A program made the position numbers and the translations under genes. The notes under the pieces are model-generated. The model made no database searches and was not told where the DNA came from. It worked only from the letters and a program-made list of their open reading frames with translations. A stretch of 64,000 bases of DNA from Straminergon stramineum (taxonomy: Eukaryota > Streptophyta > Bryopsida > Hypnales > Calliergonaceae): NCBI GenBank assembly GCA_963920665.1, contig OY987269.1, positions 11,906,501 through 11,970,500 of the forward strand, read 5' to 3'. Positions 59,341 to 64,000 of the stretch are shown piece after piece. How positions within the stretch are numbered: the first letter of the stretch is position 1; each line of letters opens with the position of its first letter.

Positions 59341-61146
59341 TTGAATTTACTCCACTCTCCTTCTCCTTCTCCAATTCAAATCCTGCTCTTTCCCCGTGTA
59401 GAGATGAGCTTCCTGTCTTTATACACCTTTGAAATTCTTGCGAATTTTTCTGGCAGTACTAACTTAAGGCTTTACAATCTCTTAGAGTGAGTTTGAGCTT
59501 GAGCACATAGAGCTCCAGCGCTCGGCGAGCGATGGCGACAACAACTGACGATGACGATCACCATGGCGACTCAGCCGGGGAGCGTCCCACACTGACTGGG
59601 CGACAGCCGCGTTTGTGTGGCTCAAAGCACTTCGTAGGCTTTGTGGTAAATCCGAGCCTACCCGGTTCGGTGCTGCCGACCCAGGGTAGGTTTAGAAAGT
59701 AGATCGAATGAGACTTTCCCCAAACCTTTCCACGTTATGACGAGCCTGGAGGTTTGGGAACGGGAGAGGAGTGGCTTGATACGCTCAAATGCGGCATGGC
59801 ACACCACGATATCTTTCGTATGAAAGGAATACTTGTCTCTTGGATGGTAGGAGAGTCAAATTGAAGATTTCAGTGTGGACTGACAAATCATTCTTCATCT
59901 GATCGAAAATGCAGGACTTCAGTTGCCATGCGGAGTGACTTACAATTATTTCTCAACTGACCAAAATTATAGACAAAACCTTGATTAGTATATGCAGGAA
60001 TGCTGCGAAAGGACGATAGAACCTCTCTGGTAACCTCCAAGGCTCCTTCACATGGCATTCTTCAATACAAATATGAGATAATCCTCTCAATTTGACTCTC
60101 CAATACTAAACACGGTATGAAATGATCTCCTCAATTTCAGTGTGGACAATGTTGGCAACCTTGGAAGGCACAAATATCCACCATCTTGGCACAAATGGCA
60201 CAGTACCAACTTAAAAGGATATTCGAGTAATCGACCTTTTGGGCTGCAACTACAGGTTCCAATGGAAAGTTGTGCCGAACATGAAGCCCGTCGTGGTGAC
60301 CGATAAGGTACAAACTTCAACTCCCTAGGTGACATGCACGAGTACTAAATCAAGTCAAATTCATCAACCACAACGTTTTCTTGCAAACAGATAAAAAAGC
60401 AGCCTCTGATGCACCATTGCATGCCGCAGGATAATCATACTACATCGTGCCGGATGCTAGAATAGCAGATCGGAATATGCAAAAAGAACATAAGAACTTG
60501 GAGCCCTGCTGCCGCTTGGTTCCAACGATCAACTCTGATACCGTCACTTGCTCTTATATCTCTTTCCTGAACATCCATGTGCAGAGCACACGCACTTACC
60601 CCAATCACCTTCGGATCCATGAAGCAGAAGGATCAACGATCAATAACCCAGACTATATAACTCCCAGAATTGCAGCCCGTCGCCATCTCAAAGACATGGA
60701 TAGCTAGAGTGTCTCGTCATTCATATCCTCTTGACTGATAAGAGTAGAAAAAGGTATGTGTTCTCAACAAAATACAACATTCCAACCCTAAATTGTTGTA
60801 GACCAAGCAACAGGAATGCAGGTCTACTCATAAATATCTTCGCTTATTCTCAGCAAGTCTAGAGTATTCACTAAACGAGTCTGGAGGTGGTTGCAAGAAA
60901 CAGAACTCTGTATGCCATTCCAGAGTGACGATTACATGACAAAACTAACCTTGTCAATGGCCTCGTGCCATTCGAAAGACCTTCGACACATGATTCCGAT
61001 TTTCAAGTACGGTCACCGAGGATACTCTCCTGCCTCCAATTACATCGATTCTTCTCTTGATCTGAACCGGATCATGATGAACAATTGGAAATTTTTATTT
61101 CAAGTAAACCTCAAGGGGGTTCCAAGAGAGTGGGCCGTATTAAGAG
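59341..61146. other. Intergenic, with possible retroelement remnant
   Basis: No supported coding gene is seen. Two segments near 59860-59890 and 60090-60150 share a TTTCAGTGTGGAC block and a nearby GAGAGTCAAATTG block (the latter inverted), an incomplete local duplication. The minus strand carries GGTATCAGAGTTGATCG at 60526-60542, like a tRNA-Met primer-binding site of plant LTR retroelements, but paired LTRs were not found. The promoter of the CBM48 gene should lie just above 59340. Confidence 0.45.
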
Positions 61147-62075
61147 TCAAAGAGACTGAACTTTTAATTTCTTTCCTTTCAACAGATCATTCCATTTGAG
61201 TGGTCGTTTCTCTGCCCCCGGATAGGTCACCTCTTGTGGCAAGCTCTTTCCGAAAGTCAACAATGTTCCTCCCTCCTTCAACAGCTTGACAACGGCAGTA
61301 GCTTGTGAGCCTTCTCCGCAGTTGACACCCACGCTAGGCTTCGGGAGGTCACTTATTAACCTTTTCATGTACCTGCCAATTTCTGCCGACTGAGAAAATT
61401 GATCTTACCCTAAATTAAATGAACAGTAAGGGATCCTCACACGCTTCACCCGAACACAAACAACTAGACCTAAAAGCAATAGAATTTTACCCCCCAAAAA
61501 GGAATATGCTTAGGTTTGAAATTTCGCTCAACATTACAGCAAACCCTAACAAGAGAATTCGAAGCAAATAGAAGAGAATGTGAATGCAGATCGAACCATG
61601 TATTGGTGTAGGCTTCCGTAACCACAACATCACCACCGATGCTCTTCAAAAGCTCAATGGATTCGGTGACACCAGGCTTGTTGGGCAGAATATTAATGGT
61701 CGTGAACCCTCTCTCCTTGGCTGCCTTGATCAATGCCTTCCCTAAGTCACTGTCGGCTTCGTTTTGCACCACTACATCCCCTGAAGAGTACAAACAGCTC
61801 AAAAGCTAAGAAAATCGATCACACAATCGCGAGAAAAATCAATGCACGCTCGCAAAACGTGCGGAAAGCGTCACCATGTCGGAGATCGTACCAGGTTGCA
61901 GCTTCGCGGCCTTCAGAACCTTCTCAGCTGCCGAAGTGGCATCCGTGGAAATGCAAGCTTGAGGACGCAGCAGCGACAGCAACCCGTGGGTTCGCAACGA
62001 GGCTGCTCTGCTCATCGCCATGGCTACACTGCGAAACGCGAGAATTGTTCCAAACCCTAGTGCGAGCTCACTCAC
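61147..62075 (-). CDS. MECR-like protein: nucleotide-binding domain only, mitochondrial leader
   Basis: Resembles the C-terminal Rossmann half of mitochondrial trans-2-enoyl-CoA reductase (MECR/ETR1, fatty acid synthesis type II). Three exons: 61892-62075, 61597-61780, 61147-61372; 197 residues in consistent phase. A Ser/Arg/Leu-rich leader (about 1-42) is followed by KLQPGDVVVQNEADSDLGKA, aligned with MECR's QPGDSVIQNAANSGVGQA, then GFTTINILP, LKSIGGDVVVTEAY, a DLPKPSVGVNCGEGSQAT segment like MECR's DMPQPRLALNCVGGKSS, and GGTLLTFG. It ends in KKLKVQSL. The N-terminal GroES-like catalytic half and the last 60 or so residues of MECR are absent, and I found no extra exons for either. The frame is intact, so this looks like a real short gene rather than a decayed one. 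Enzyme activity is doubtful. Confidence 0.75.
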
Positions 62076-62687
62076 TTCACGTTGAGGAACCTCGCCTTAC
62101 AATCACAAAACGAAGAGCATCTCCAACGTTGCGGTAAAAGTTCATCACGTCAAAACACAGGGTCACTTTTTTTTTCCCGGTCACTTTCTTTAAAACTTTT
62201 TTTGAGATGTTTATCCTTGTTATTCTTTTTTGGTCTAAATATTGTCAAATTTTTACAGATACTGTGGTCAGAACTTTAAAGAGAAAAATTTAATATTTAA
62301 CCATAATTATTGTATAGTAACTTCATTGATATTTTGATGTAAATTGTCAGAAATTTCATTATAGCTACTTCAATAATAATTGTCAATTTTTGAAGTCATT
62401 CCCATGAAATATGAGAAATAGGAATAAATGGAAAGGCTACATGCAAGTGGCTATCAATATTAATTTCTAATTAATTGTACATCTCTTAGTCTGTATACAA
62501 GAACACAAACAATCACCATCATATATCATGTTCATTTCATATTTGTTGAAGAAAAAATAGTATCACGTTCAATACAATATCTGGTGACATATAAAAATAT
62601 AAGAATTAACAAAAAAAAATATTATGGAATTTTCTTATAACAAAATGCTATAATGCTTTCTATCAAATATAATGACTTGAGTACAAT
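62076..62687. other. MECR-like promoter side, then AT-rich DNA
   Basis: The first 80 bases are gene-like and probably hold the leader and promoter. After about 62165 the sequence is AT-rich and shows no gene. Confidence 0.5.
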
Positions 62688-62917
62688 TTAACCTAGAAAG
62701 GACACTGAGGACGTTTAGTGTCCAATGAATGACAAGGCATTCTTCTGTGCAAGACAAAAATTCAACTATTCATCCTTGGGATTAGTGGTGGAAAGTGGAG
62801 ATCTTCTACAATACTTTGACTTCAAATGAGCTCTTTTGATTTTTTTAATACCAATTATTCCCATGATTTCAAAAATGATGATTTCTACATGGACCCCCCG
62901 TGTCCTTCTAGGGTTAA
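62688..62917. mobile_element. 230-bp TTAA MITE
   Basis: The left end is TTAACCTAGAAAGGACAC; the reverse complement of the right end is TTAACCCTAGAAGGACACGG. This is one of the cleanest terminal matches of the family. The core aligns with 16306-16534 and 27253-27497. Non-coding. Confidence 0.75.
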
Positions 62918-63297
62918 GAACTACTTCTCAATTTTCTTTTGCAATCTTTCAACAAAACTGTACTTTCAACATCTTTAGAGGTGGCAATCAACAAGAGTCA
63001 AATTAGTAAGGGTATTATGTTAAAAGACGTCTTTTAAATAAAATTTGAAGGCTTAGAGAAGAACAATTTAAAATACTTCTACTTAAATCCCATGTCCATA
63101 TTTTGAGTGATGAACAATGTGCTTCAAGTTGTTGTTTTGTCCAAATACTTTCTCATGTTTCCAAAACATTTCTTTAATCTTTAAAAATACATCCTTTCTT
63201 TATGCCCAATTTCATGAAACCAAGGTAAATCATATTTGCACAAAAATATCATAAAAAATTATGCAAAAATCCAAAAATGAATTTAGGTGATAAAGGG

Positions 63298-63533
63298 TTA
63301 ATCTAGTGACGATTTTGAAGACTACAAATGTCTTATGAATGACTACCAAGGGTTTAGTAGAAACAAAGGATGCACCTATCCATCCTTCAACAATTCTTCA
63401 ATTTCATTTCTTTTCAACTAGATCAAGTAGTTATATTGTGCAAACACAAATCTTTCTCTTAAACTTCCCAATCAACTTTTGCATTTTAGGCTTTAGATGT
63501 GTCCATTAATGACACCACACTCTCAAGGGTTAA
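63298..63533. mobile_element. 236-bp TTAA MITE, diverged
   Basis: Starts TTAATCTAGTGACG and ends CTCAAGGGTTAA. The size, bounding TTAA and internal ATGAATGACTACCAAGG and ATCCATCCTTCAA blocks match the 230-bp family, though the ends have decayed. No coding sequence. Confidence 0.5.
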
Positions 63534-64000
63534 TGTTCATATAATTAAGGCTCCAATTTCTTGAAAAATAAATAAAATAAATGAAAAATTCTATAAATTA
63601 TAGAAGCAGTTGCTAAACCAATTTTTCCTACTTTAATTAATTATTCGACATGAAATGCTAACCTTGACAACTGGACAAGATAATAATTCAAGTTTGATTA
63701 CCTTGGTGATAGGGTTGTATCCTTACACAATCAAAATGGAGCATAATAGGGGTAGTCACACCTTCTCCAAGAATGAAATTTCTATGAAAAATGAAAAGTT
63801 GAAGAGTGAAAAGAGGAACAAATAGGGAGCCATTATGCATGAAGAAGGTGTGACACTCCTTTTGTGTCATTGCAAGAATGAAAATGGGAACCAGAGAGAA
63901 GCACTTGACCTACCGAGAGGATCAATGCAGTAAAGAGCCATGAATAGTGGTGAAGAGATGAAGTTTGAGGTGAGGATTTGATTGAGCCATGATTTGTGGA
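63534..64000. other. AT-rich end of window, no gene seen
   Basis: Only short frames without recognisable motifs occur. GGTGTGAC-type motifs appear on both strands (near 63754 and 63847), hinting at another short inverted structure, but the ends are unclear. Confidence 0.4.

Noticed and set aside
60087..60620. Minus-strand frames that might extend the MECR-like gene
   Set aside because: Neither resembles the MECR C-terminus, and the gene already has an in-frame stop after KKLKVQSL.

Overview
This is a nuclear window from a land plant. The evidence is five spliced genes with GT-AG introns (two probable GC-AG introns), plastid or mitochondrial targeting leaders, and a MIKC-type MADS-box gene. 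Short introns (mostly 80-1200 bases), compact genes of normal base composition and wide AT-rich repeat-filled spaces fit a seed-free plant, perhaps a moss; that placement is an inference. All exon models were built by hand by matching splice sites, reading phase and family resemblance. No RNA evidence or database search was available.

All five supported genes lie on the minus strand. (1) 8460-12933: a five-exon UBE3D-like (HECT_2 / E2-binding) ubiquitin ligase. (2) 20491-25966: a nine-exon MIKC MADS-box transcription factor with the classic K-box exon sizes (62, 100, 42, 42) and an LxLxL motif made across a splice junction. (3) 46070-54894: a 21-exon organellar isoleucyl-tRNA synthetase of about 1103 residues, with HIGH, KMSKS and the C-terminal zinc cysteines intact. 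(4) 56439-59340: a six-exon, probably plastid protein with a CBM48 glucan-binding domain and a second conserved-looking C-terminal domain I cannot name. (5) 61147-62075: a three-exon, probably mitochondrial protein matching only the nucleotide-binding half of the enoyl-reductase MECR. Genes 3-5 form a gene-dense block (46-62 kb).

The rest is repeat-dominated: 1-8 kb, 13-20 kb, 27-45 kb and 62-64 kb. No reverse transcriptase or transposase was recognised; the mobile DNA seen is non-autonomous. The main theme is a family of elements bounded by TTAA and ending in CC(C)CTA-like inverted termini. There are short copies of about 230-245 bp (12232, 16306, 27253, 62688, 63298) and long copies (6860-7788, 16608-19310, 43455-45055). 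The 2.7-kb copy holds a 511-base inverted repeat and an inner 644-bp element; the 1.6-kb copy carries a CACTA-type MITE and another MITE. A 3.5-kb GC-rich element (37642-41126) with 9-bp target duplications, like a non-autonomous Mutator-type element, has inserted into another copy of the long TTAA family. It consists mostly of tandem arrays with 213-bp, 98-bp and about 24-bp periods.

The genes do not form a pathway. Three of the five products are predicted to act in organelles (aminoacylation, glucan binding, a fatty-acid-reductase-like domain), one in ubiquitination and one in transcription.
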